Shown: positions 1-6,627 of the stretch, in pieces
How the letters are laid out: each line of letters opens with the position of its first letter
How positions within the stretch are numbered: the stretch's first letter is position 1
Source: Bacteroidales bacterium
GTDB lineage: Bacteria; Bacteroidota; Bacteroidia; Bacteroidales; UBA10428
NCBI GenBank assembly: GCA_016938095.1
Contig: JAFGVG010000179.1
Span: 1 to 15,746, forward strand
DNA: 15,746 nucleotides
Reading direction: 5' to 3'
Notes under the pieces: generated by a model
Seen by the model: the letters and a program-made list of their open reading frames with translations, nothing else
The model's database searches: none
Told to the model about the DNA's origin: nothing
Made by a program: the position numbers and the translations under genes

Positions 1-1
1 C

Positions 2-223
2 TGTGATCCGCACCGGGCAACAGTAATTGGCCTCGACCGGAAACACAGCCTCCGTGCCACAAAAATGGTATCACCCGATATTCGTGCCGGTATTGCACTG
101 TTGATTGCTGCGATGTCGGCAAAAGGAACCAGTACTATTGACAACATCGAACAGATAGACCGCGGCTACGAAAACATCGACCTTCGCTTAAACCAGTTGG
201 GCGCAAAAATTACAAGGGTATAA
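2..223 (+). CDS. murA: UDP-N-acetylglucosamine 1-carboxyvinyltransferase (MurA), C-terminal end only
   Basis: MurA transfers enolpyruvate from phosphoenolpyruvate to UDP-GlcNAc, the first committed step of peptidoglycan synthesis, in the cytoplasm. Only the last 73 codons are in the window; the 5' part lies off the left edge. The frame opens with CDPHR, continues through SPDIRAGIALLIAAM and ends with NIEQIDRGYENID...LGAKI. These are the conserved C-terminal blocks of the EPSP-synthase fold in MurA, and the stop lies right after LGAKITRV, where the family normally ends, so the 3' end looks intact. It runs in the same direction as the downstream genes but is a housekeeping gene unrelated to the polysaccharide locus, so it probably marks the left border of the accessory region. 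No clear terminator hairpin follows it. The family call is firm; which paralog it is, if the genome has more than one, cannot be seen. Confidence 0.9.
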   Translation, partial: CDPHRATVIGLDRKHSLRATKMVSPDIRAGIALLIAAMSAKGTSTIDNIEQIDRGYENIDLRLNQLGAKITRV

Positions 224-336
224 TTTTGTGCAGGCCATTACACTGAGTTAATGCGACTTCATTTTGGGAATTTCTGACTGTTTAGTGCGTTTCACACAAC
301 GACAACTTTACGATAAATAAATTTGCCCCATTCAGA
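224..336. other. intergenic spacer between murA and the rhamnosidase remnant
   Basis: About 110 bases with no recognisable gene. The frame of the following remnant is open back to a TAG at 283-285, but the residues before position 337 do not resemble the alpha-L-rhamnosidase sequence that should precede the SRYP motif. The deletion junction that removed the 5' part of that gene therefore probably lies near 330-340. No tRNA, terminator or repeat was seen. Confidence 0.4.
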
Positions 337-1056
337 TTGAGCCGCTATCCATCAAAAGGCCCCCAGATTATTTCCACTTTTTCATTATGGTACATCGGTA
401 TGTTGTACGATTACCGGATGTATCGGCCTGATGCTGATTTTGTGAAGGAAAAACTTGTTGGAACTAAATCTGTGCTTGATTTCTTTGGTAAATATCAAGA
501 AGCTGACGGATCGCTTAAGGACACTCATTACTGGACCTTTGTGGAATGGGCAATGGAGAAGGATGGTTTATCGGGATCTGCCAAAGGATCCGGCGGAAGA
601 TCTGCTATTATCGACATGCAATTGTTATGGTCTTATCAATAAGGGGCTGAATTAAAGGCAAAACTTGGTTTGGCGGCATACGCTGAATTATATGAACAAA
701 AAGCTGAACAGCTAAAAGAAACAATTGAAAACAAATACTGGGATTCATCCCGAAAATTGTTCTCCGATACAAATGAAAAGAAATACTTTTCACAGCATGC
801 CAATGCTCTGGCGATACTAATTGGGCTTGTAGATGATAAAGATATTGAAACAGTTTCTAACAGCTTGTTGCCAGACAAGTCGCTGACTGAATGCACGCTC
901 TATTTCAGCTATTACCCGAACCTTTTCCTGGAATTTAAAAATCGTATCCCACTTGAAAAACTTAATGGTATCAATTTAATCAGATTTCAAGATATCCGAC
1001 ACCACAGGATGCAGTTTTGTAAAAGTTCCATAGTTTTGATCCTCTCAAAAAGCTAA
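337..1056 (+). pseudogene. GH78-type alpha-L-rhamnosidase remnant, 5'-truncated and with an in-frame stop
   Basis: The translation resembles the (alpha/alpha)6-barrel of Bacteroidota GH78 alpha-L-rhamnosidases, which remove terminal L-rhamnose. Recognisable blocks in order are SRYPS, FSLWYIGMLYDYRMYRP, DGSLKDTHYWTFVEW, a DMQLLWSYQ segment, YEQKAEQLKETI..KYWD, LFSDT and FSQHANALAIL. A TAA at 640-642 splits it into two pieces that lie in the same frame: the protein reads LLWSYQ, stop, GAELKAKLG, where intact homologs read straight through. So this is a nonsense change and not a frameshift. There is no ATG at the 5' end, and roughly the first half of a normal gene (about 700-900 residues) is missing. 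After about base 918 the similarity fades, and the C-terminal SDCHAW-like motif and final beta domain are absent. It is almost certainly non-functional. Family assignment is from remembered motifs, not a search. Confidence 0.8.
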
Positions 1057-1061
1057 CAGCC

Positions 1062-1283
1062 ATGCTATCAGACCGAAAGTTGTGGGAGAATTTTTTTTCC
1101 GGTGATGAGAATTCCTTTAAAATGATCTATGAAAGATTGATTCAGGATCTATTTGCCTATGGAAGGAGTTTTTGTTCATATCCCGAAAAGGAAGAATTAT
1201 TATTTTATGATTTAAAATATTTGTTTCCAAATATCTGGGATTCTGATTTTAGTAATGCGCTCATCATTCCAAATATTTTATGA
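1062..1283 (+). pseudogene. Truncated ECF sigma-70 factor, N-terminal fragment
   Basis: A 73-codon frame beginning MLSDRKLWENFFSGDENSF and continuing IYERLIQDLFAYGRSFC matches the start of region 2 of Bacteroidota ECF sigma factors (typical form: LW..F..GD..AF..IY..H...LY.YG..F). The usual QD-LF-E-IW segment seems to survive in altered form as YDLKYLFPNIW. The frame then stops, where a full protein would have about 190 residues: the rest of region 2, the linker and all of region 4 with its DNA-binding helix-turn-helix are missing. It starts 5 bp after the rhamnosidase remnant and ends 54 bp before an intact ECF sigma gene. It may be what is left of an older regulator of the same locus. It could still be translated as a short peptide, but sigma activity is not expected. 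Confidence 0.6.
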
Positions 1284-1337
1284 CCAAACAGAGAATGTAT
1301 AGAAAACATTAGTTAATTTCCGCTGTGACGTTTACAA

Positions 1338-1892
1338 ATGAAGATAGAAGAAAAAATATTGTTAAACGAGATAAGAAAAAAAAACAAGGATGTTTTTAAT
1401 TTTCTGTTTGAACAATATTATCCAGCTTTAGTTAAGTTCTCGGAAATTTACTTACATCACCTGCCTGAATGTGAGGATGTTGTTCAGTCGTTTTTTATTT
1501 CTTTTTGGACTGGGGCTGAAAATATAAATATAAACACTTCTATAAAATCATATTTCTATACTTCAATCAAAAATTTGTGTTTAAATCGTATTCGTGATTT
1601 AAAAGTACAGGATAAGTACGAAATTTTATATATCGAGTCTTTGGTTAATACGAATAATATTGAAATGATCTTAGACTCAGATATTTTTGATTCAATTAAC
1701 GCTGCACTTGAAGCATTACCTCAACAAATGTCTGAAATATTTTGCCAAAAGTATTTTGAAGGAAAACATTTGAAAGAAATCGCAAAAGAACTAAATGTCT
1801 CGGAGGGAACCGTCAAAACGCAGCTGCACAGGGCAAGAACAAAACTTCGCGAAAAGCTTCGGGAAACCACAAATCTAAATTTCATCTTGTAA
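1338..1892 (+). CDS. ECF sigma-70 family RNA polymerase sigma factor (PUL regulator)
   Basis: A 184-residue alternative sigma factor that would direct RNA polymerase to the downstream import operon when its anti-sigma partner releases it. Region 2 covers about residues 12-86: FEQYYPALVKFSEIYL, then CEDVVQSFFISFW, the -10-binding core helix, then YFYTSIKNLCLNRIRD. Region 4 covers about 120-172, with ALEALPQQMSEIFCQKYFEG followed by the helix-turn-helix LKEIAKELNVSEGTVKTQLHRARTKL. Length and domain order are normal for a Bacteroidota ECF factor. The ATG at 1338 gives the expected distance to region 2. The gene is very A/T-rich, about 30% G+C by hand count. A FecR-like anti-sigma gene follows 66 bp downstream, the usual arrangement for trans-envelope control of a SusC/SusD locus. 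No good TTTG / TAnnTTTG promoter was found in the 54 bp upstream. Confidence 0.94.
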   Translation: MKIEEKILLNEIRKKNKDVFNFLFEQYYPALVKFSEIYLHHLPECEDVVQSFFISFWTGAENININTSIKSYFYTSIKNLCLNRIRDLKVQDKYEILYIESLVNTNNIEMILDSDIFDSINAALEALPQQMSEIFCQKYFEGKHLKEIAKELNVSEGTVKTQLHRARTKLREKLRETTNLNFIL

Positions 1893-1958
1893 TTGTTCTT
1901 CCTTTTTGTCAACCTTCTTAAAAGTCCCGTGTCGTATAGCAAAAGTCAATAAAGCTAG

Positions 1959-3116
1959 ATGAAGGATTTTTTCGACATAAGTATTATTTGGAAAAAAGTT
2001 AATCAAAAGTTATCGGAGAAGGAAGCAAATGAATTACAGGATTGGGCTAGGAATAGCCTAGTGAGAAAGAACTATGCTGAAAAAACATATTCTTATTTTA
2101 AAACCGGACCGAAAATTAAAACCTCAGACATTAATGTCGCAAAGGCTAAGCGAAAAGTTTCATTTTTAATTTTTACCAAACCTAAAATAACTAAGGCTTA
2201 CAAGGTTGTTGCTGTCTTTGTTAGTGTTATCTCAATAGTATTCGTTCTTCACCAAATAAACAGAGACAACCTGATTGCAGAAAGTACCGTTAAAATAGAA
2301 CCCGGAAAAGCGAAAGCTACTATTGTTTTATCCGATGGATCGCGCCATTACCTAGATGAAGAAAATCCACAGGAATTGAACGAGAAGGGTACGGTTATTT
2401 TGAATTCAGGTAATAAATTGGACTACAAAACTGAGCACACTTCTGATTTACTTCACGCAGAACGATTACAATCCCGTTATAATACAATTAAAATCCCAAG
2501 GGGTGGAGAATTCTTTTTAAGTCTTTCTGATGGAACCAAAGTGTGGTTGAATTCGGAAACTACAATAACATATCCCCTGCAATTTGGAGAGAAAGAACGC
2601 AAAGTTCAGTTAATTGGTGAAGCTTATTTTGAGGTAGAACATAATCCTGACAAACCATTTAAAGTTGAGATAGAAGGGCAGGTAATTGAAGTACTTGGTA
2701 CCACTTTTAATGTAAAAGCCTACGCAGATGAAAGCAAGACTTCAACCACATTAGTTAACGGTTCGGTAAGGATTGAATTGGGTGAGGAGCAGGAAAATGT
2801 CGTAATAACGCCAGGTTTTCAATGTGAGGTTAACAGAATGAACAAGTCATATACAGTTTCTCAGGTAGATGTAAGAAGTGTAACCGCGTGGAAAGAGGGA
2901 TATTATATGTTTGATGATGCAACTTTAGAAGAAATGATGTTAACACTCTCCAGGTGGTATGACTTTACCTTTAATTTTAAAAATGATCATGTTCGCCAGT
3001 TACGATTTAGCGGGAAACTAAAACGAACAGATAGGTTTGAAGATATACTAACCATAATAGAAAATACCAATGAAATGAAATTTAAAGTAAAAGAAAAAAA
3101 TGTGATTATCGATTGA
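1959..3116 (+). CDS. FecR-type anti-sigma / sigma regulator, inner membrane
   Basis: A 385-residue single-pass inner-membrane protein expected to hold the preceding ECF sigma factor in the cytoplasm and receive a signal from the SusC-like transporter on the periplasmic side. Residues 1-78 are cytoplasmic and charged, with a sigma-binding-like helix early on (WKKVNQKLSEKEANELQDWA). One hydrophobic segment spans about 80-98 (YKVVAVFVSVISIVFVL). The FecR domain is clear at about 173-275: IKIPRGGEFFLSLSDGTKVWLNSE, then LIGEAYFEVEHN and VLGTTFNVKAY. The C-terminal DUF4974-type secretin/TonB-like domain lies at about 315-385 (YYMFDDATLEEMMLTLSRW ... LRFSGKLKRTD). Length and order are normal. It sits between the sigma gene and the STN-domain transporter gene, the classical three-part cell-surface signalling arrangement. 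G+C is low, about 37% by hand count, like the sigma gene. Confidence 0.94.
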   Translation: MKDFFDISIIWKKVNQKLSEKEANELQDWARNSLVRKNYAEKTYSYFKTGPKIKTSDINVAKAKRKVSFLIFTKPKITKAYKVVAVFVSVISIVFVLHQINRDNLIAESTVKIEPGKAKATIVLSDGSRHYLDEENPQELNEKGTVILNSGNKLDYKTEHTSDLLHAERLQSRYNTIKIPRGGEFFLSLSDGTKVWLNSETTITYPLQFGEKERKVQLIGEAYFEVEHNPDKPFKVEIEGQVIEVLGTTFNVKAYADESKTSTTLVNGSVRIELGEEQENVVITPGFQCEVNRMNKSYTVSQVDVRSVTAWKEGYYMFDDATLEEMMLTLSRWYDFTFNFKNDHVRQLRFSGKLKRTDRFEDILTIIENTNEMKFKVKEKNVIID

Positions 3117-3149
3117 AAAGCGACGGGTACTACCAATACCCATCGCTTT
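3117..3149 (+). terminator. Hairpin between the fecR-like and susC-like genes (attenuator or weak terminator)
   Basis: The arms AAAGCGACGGGTA (3117-3129) and TACCCATCGCTTT (3137-3149) pair over 13 positions with a single C/A mismatch and a 7-base loop. The stem begins immediately after the TGA of the anti-sigma gene. What follows is AAAGTGTTT, with no real run of T, so it is a poor intrinsic terminator. It could be a partial terminator, an RNA-processing site or a 3' stabiliser that sets regulator levels apart from transporter levels. The role is inference; the base pairing is directly visible. Confidence 0.6.
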
Positions 3150-3189
3150 AAAGTGTTTAATGTCGTTATTAAAAACTCAAAACAAACTT

Positions 3190-6100
3190 ATGAAAAAAAA
3201 ACGGTATGTATTGCCGTATAGGCAATACTGTAGATTGTTACTACGTATGAAACTAATCAGTTTATTTTTGGTTCTATTTGTTATTCAAACAAATGCAAGT
3301 GTGTATTCTCAGAGTACAAAACTTTCGTTAAAAATAAAAGAGGCAAGTATTGAGGAAGTCATAAAGCTTTTTGAACAGCAAAGTGAATTCTCATTCATCT
3401 ATCGCTCCGACCTGTTTCAGGGTGAAGGATTGATTGATGTAAATGTAAAAAATATTAGAATCGAGGAGTTTCTGGAGGAATACATTGTTCCGATTGGTTA
3501 TACATATGAAGTAATTAATCAGACGGTTGTAATTAAAAAGTCAGAAATTGTTAAACCTTCCAAACCTTTAAAAGATGCCGAACAAGAGAATATCGTTAGG
3601 GGAACAGTCAAAGATGCAGAAGGGAAACCACTCCCTGGTGTTACGATAACTATTCAAGGATCAACGCGCGGTGTAATTACAGATGTCGATGGAAAATTCG
3701 AATTTGTTAATGTCGGTCCGGGCAATAAATTGGTTTTTTCATTTATTGGAATGGAAAGCCAGATTATTGATGTTGGTGATCAAACAAAGATAGATATAGT
3801 ATTAAAAGAAACATCCCAGGAACTTGAAGATGTTACTGTGGTTGCTTTTGGAAAGCAAAAGAGGGAGAGCGTGATCGGCGCCATTTCTACTGTGAACCCA
3901 AAAGATTTAAAAGTACCTTCGAGTAACCTGACCACAGCGCTTGCCGGTAATATGGCAGGGGTAATCGCCTATCAGCGGAGCGGTGAACCCGGACAGGATA
4001 ATGCCGATTTCTTTGTACGTGGTATCACAACTTTTGGTACAAATACCAACCCATTAATATTAATTGACGGCGTAGAACTCACATCAACCGATCTCGCCCG
4101 CCTGCGTCCTGACGACATTGAAAGTTTTTCAATACTGAAAGATGCTACCGCAACTGCCTTATACGGCGCCCGCGGTGCGAATGGAGTTATTTTGGTGACA
4201 ACTAAACAGGGAAAGGTTGGGCCTGCAAAAATTTCATTCCGTGCCGAAAATTCTCTGTCAGCTCCCACGCAAACCGTTAAAATAGCCGACCCTGTAACCT
4301 ACATGAAAATGCATAACGAAGCGATCCTTACCCGGGATCCCTTAGGTACCATCTTGTATTCGCAGGAAAAGATAGAGAATACAGAGGCCGGCAAGTATCC
4401 GCTTATTTATCCCGCAAACGACTGGAAAGAAATGTTGTTTAAAAACTATACCATGAACCAGCGTTTTAACCTGAATGTCAGTGGCGGCGGCGGGGTTGCG
4501 CGTTATTATGTTGCCGGGTCGTTTAACCGCGACAACGGTATCCTGAAAGTCGATCAACGCAATAATTTCAACAACAACATAGCCATTAATAATTACGATT
4601 TGCGTTCGAATGTAAATATTGACGTAACCAAAACTACAGAATTGATTTTACGTTTGAGCGCTAACTTCGAAGATTACAGGGGCCCTTTGCTCGGAGGGAC
4701 CGAGATGTACAATTTAATGGTGCATTCCAACCCGGTACTTTTCCCTGCTTATTACCCCGCTGATGATGAATTCCAGTATGCAAAACATATTTTATTTGGC
4801 AACTATAACAACGGTTATACCAATCCCTATGCTCAAATGGTCCGCGGGTACAAGGAGAAGTCGCGCTCGCAGATATTGGCACAGGTAGAACTGAAACAGG
4901 ATTTGGCTTTCATTACCCAGGGGCTGTCTGCGAGGGGTATGTTGAATGTCAGCCGTTTATCGCAATTTGCTGTCAACAGGTCATATAATCCGTTTTATTA
5001 TGAAATCAGCAACTATAACCGACTGACCGGGGATTACAAATTGATTGAAACATCCATAGGTACCGAATATTTAGGATACTCGGAATTGTCCGGAGACAGG
5101 GAACAAAATTCCTCGTTTTATTTTGAAGGAAGTTTGAACCATGTTCGTGAATTCGGGAAACATAGCATCAGCAATCTATTGGTATTCCAGGCGCGGGAGA
5201 CTTTAAACGCCAACACAGGTTCGTTACAATTGTCGCTCCCCTCCAGGAATTTAGGTCTGTCGGGGCGTTCAACCTATTCGTACGACTCCCGTTATTTTGC
5301 CGAATTTAACTTTGGATATAACGGAAGCGAACGTTTTGATAAAAACAACCGTTTCGGCTTTTTCCCGTCGGTAGGCGCTGCGTGGCTCATATCCAACGAA
5401 GAATTCTGGGAAAATATGAAACCCATTGTCAACAACCTGAAACTGCGCTATTCCTACGGTTTAATCGGGAACGACCAGATAGGCAGCGCTTACGACCGGT
5501 TCTTTTATCTCTCGGAAGTGAATATGGATGATGGCGGAAGGGCAGCTACTTTTGGAGAACAATATAATACGAGATATAACGGAATCACTGTAAACCGTTA
5601 TGCCAATCCATATATATCCTGGGAAAAATCGTATAAACAAAATTTTGCCCTCGAAATAGGTTTATGGAACGAACTGAGTATTATTGCCGAGTATTTTACG
5701 GAGAAAAGAGACAATATCCTGATGACCAGGTCAAGTATTCCTAATACAATGGGTCTGACGGCAACCCCAAGAGCAAATGTAGGCGAAGCATCGGGCAAAG
5801 GTGTAGATATGACGTTGGAATACCAGAAAAGCTGGAACAAAATTTTTTGGACATCAGCACGCGCAAATTTTACTTATGCAGCCAGCCGGTATGATGTATA
5901 TGAAGAACCGGAATACAACGAACCCTGGCGCTCAAGGGTAGGCATGTCGTTAAGCCAGGTAACCGGGTATATTGCCGAAAGGCTTTTTGTGGACGATGAA
6001 GAAGCAGCCAGTGCGCCACCGCAATTGATAGGTACTTCAGAATATGGCGGAGGCGACATCAAATACCTGGATGTAAACCGCGACGGTAAAATTACCGAAG

Positions 6101-6612
6101 CCGACAGGGTCCCTTTAGGCTATCCTACAGTTCCTGAAATTGTGTATGGATTTGGGGTATCAACGGGATATAAAGGATTTGATTTTTCGGTATTTTTCCA
6201 GGGGGCGGCCCGACAATCGTTTTGGATTAATGCCAGCAGTACGGCGCCCTTTATTAATGATGCCCAAATTCTCCAGGACTATGCCGACAGCTATTGGTCT
6301 GAAGAAAATCAAAATGTGTATGCGCTATGGCCAAGGTTAAGCACGACATTAAACTCAAATAATATTGCAACCAGTACCTGGTTTATGCGCAATGGCAGTT
6401 TTCTGCGCCTTAAACAGATGGAGTTTGGTTATACAGTACCCAAACGAGTCACTGAAAAAATTAGAATGGAAAATCTCAGGTTTTACGTCAGTGGAACCAA
6501 TCTGCTTCTTTTCAGTAAATTTAAAATGTGGGATGTGGAAATGGCCGGTAACGGATTGGGATATCCTAACCAGAGGGTGATTAGCCTTGGAGTAAACCTT
6601 TCTTTTAACTAA
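3190..6612 (+). CDS. SusC/RagA-type TonB-dependent outer-membrane transporter with N-terminal STN signalling domain
   Basis: An outer-membrane beta-barrel that imports oligosaccharides bound by SusD, powered by TonB. I start it at the ATG at 3190 (MKKKRYVLPYRQYC...), about 1140 residues; an upstream in-frame ATG at 3160 would add 10. The signal peptide covers about 20-41 (MKLISLFLVLFVIQTNASVYSQ). An STN (secretin/TonB short N-terminal) domain follows at about 43-117, then a carboxypeptidase-D-regulatory-like domain at 135-208 (VRGTVKDAEGKPLPGVTI). The plug begins near 213 (EDVTVVAFGKQKRESV) with RGITTFGTNTNPLILIDGVE and ILKDATATALYGARGANGVI, and then the barrel runs to a C-terminal NLSFN strand. 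An EF-hand-like DVNRDGKITEAD loop lies near the C-terminal part, as in many SusC proteins. The STN domain marks it as the transducer partner of the FecR/ECF pair upstream. G+C steps from about 32% to about 47% near base 3840, at the extension/plug boundary. Confidence 0.96.
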   Translation: MKKKRYVLPYRQYCRLLLRMKLISLFLVLFVIQTNASVYSQSTKLSLKIKEASIEEVIKLFEQQSEFSFIYRSDLFQGEGLIDVNVKNIRIEEFLEEYIVPIGYTYEVINQTVVIKKSEIVKPSKPLKDAEQENIVRGTVKDAEGKPLPGVTITIQGSTRGVITDVDGKFEFVNVGPGNKLVFSFIGMESQIIDVGDQTKIDIVLKETSQELEDVTVVAFGKQKRESVIGAISTVNPKDLKVPSSNLTTALAGNMAGVIAYQRSGEPGQDNADFFVRGITTFGTNTNPLILIDGVELTSTDLARLRPDDIESFSILKDATATALYGARGANGVILVTTKQGKVGPAKISFRAENSLSAPTQTVKIADPVTYMKMHNEAILTRDPLGTILYSQEKIENTEAGKYPLIYPANDWKEMLFKNYTMNQRFNLNVSGGGGVARYYVAGSFNRDNGILKVDQRNNFNNNIAINNYDLRSNVNIDVTKTTELILRLSANFEDYRGPLLGGTEMYNLMVHSNPVLFPAYYPADDEFQYAKHILFGNYNNGYTNPYAQMVRGYKEKSRSQILAQVELKQDLAFITQGLSARGMLNVSRLSQFAVNRSYNPFYYEISNYNRLTGDYKLIETSIGTEYLGYSELSGDREQNSSFYFEGSLNHVREFGKHSISNLLVFQARETLNANTGSLQLSLPSRNLGLSGRSTYSYDSRYFAEFNFGYNGSERFDKNNRFGFFPSVGAAWLISNEEFWENMKPIVNNLKLRYSYGLIGNDQIGSAYDRFFYLSEVNMDDGGRAATFGEQYNTRYNGITVNRYANPYISWEKSYKQNFALEIGLWNELSIIAEYFTEKRDNILMTRSSIPNTMGLTATPRANVGEASGKGVDMTLEYQKSWNKIFWTSARANFTYAASRYDVYEEPEYNEPWRSRVGMSLSQVTGYIAERLFVDDEEAASAPPQLIGTSEYGGGDIKYLDVNRDGKITEADRVPLGYPTVPEIVYGFGVSTGYKGFDFSVFFQGAARQSFWINASSTAPFINDAQILQDYADSYWSEENQNVYALWPRLSTTLNSNNIATSTWFMRNGSFLRLKQMEFGYTVPKRVTEKIRMENLRFYVSGTNLLLFSKFKMWDVEMAGNGLGYPNQRVISLGVNLSFN

Positions 6613-6627
6613 CTAAGAATAAGTAAC

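Noticed and set aside
955..1056. Alternative-frame string ISRYPTPQ in the tail of the GH78 remnant, resembling the SRYP motif at its start
   Set aside because: Too short and followed by a stop at once; could hint at a second rhamnosidase copy but is not distinguishable from chance.
1294..1310. Inverted repeat AATGT / ACATT upstream of the ECF sigma gene
   Set aside because: Only 5-base arms in A/T-rich DNA; too weak to call an operator.
3160..3189. Upstream ATG adding 10 residues to the SusC-like protein
   Set aside because: Possible, but the MKKKRY... start at 3190 matches the usual beginning of STN-type SusC proteins; kept only as an alternative.
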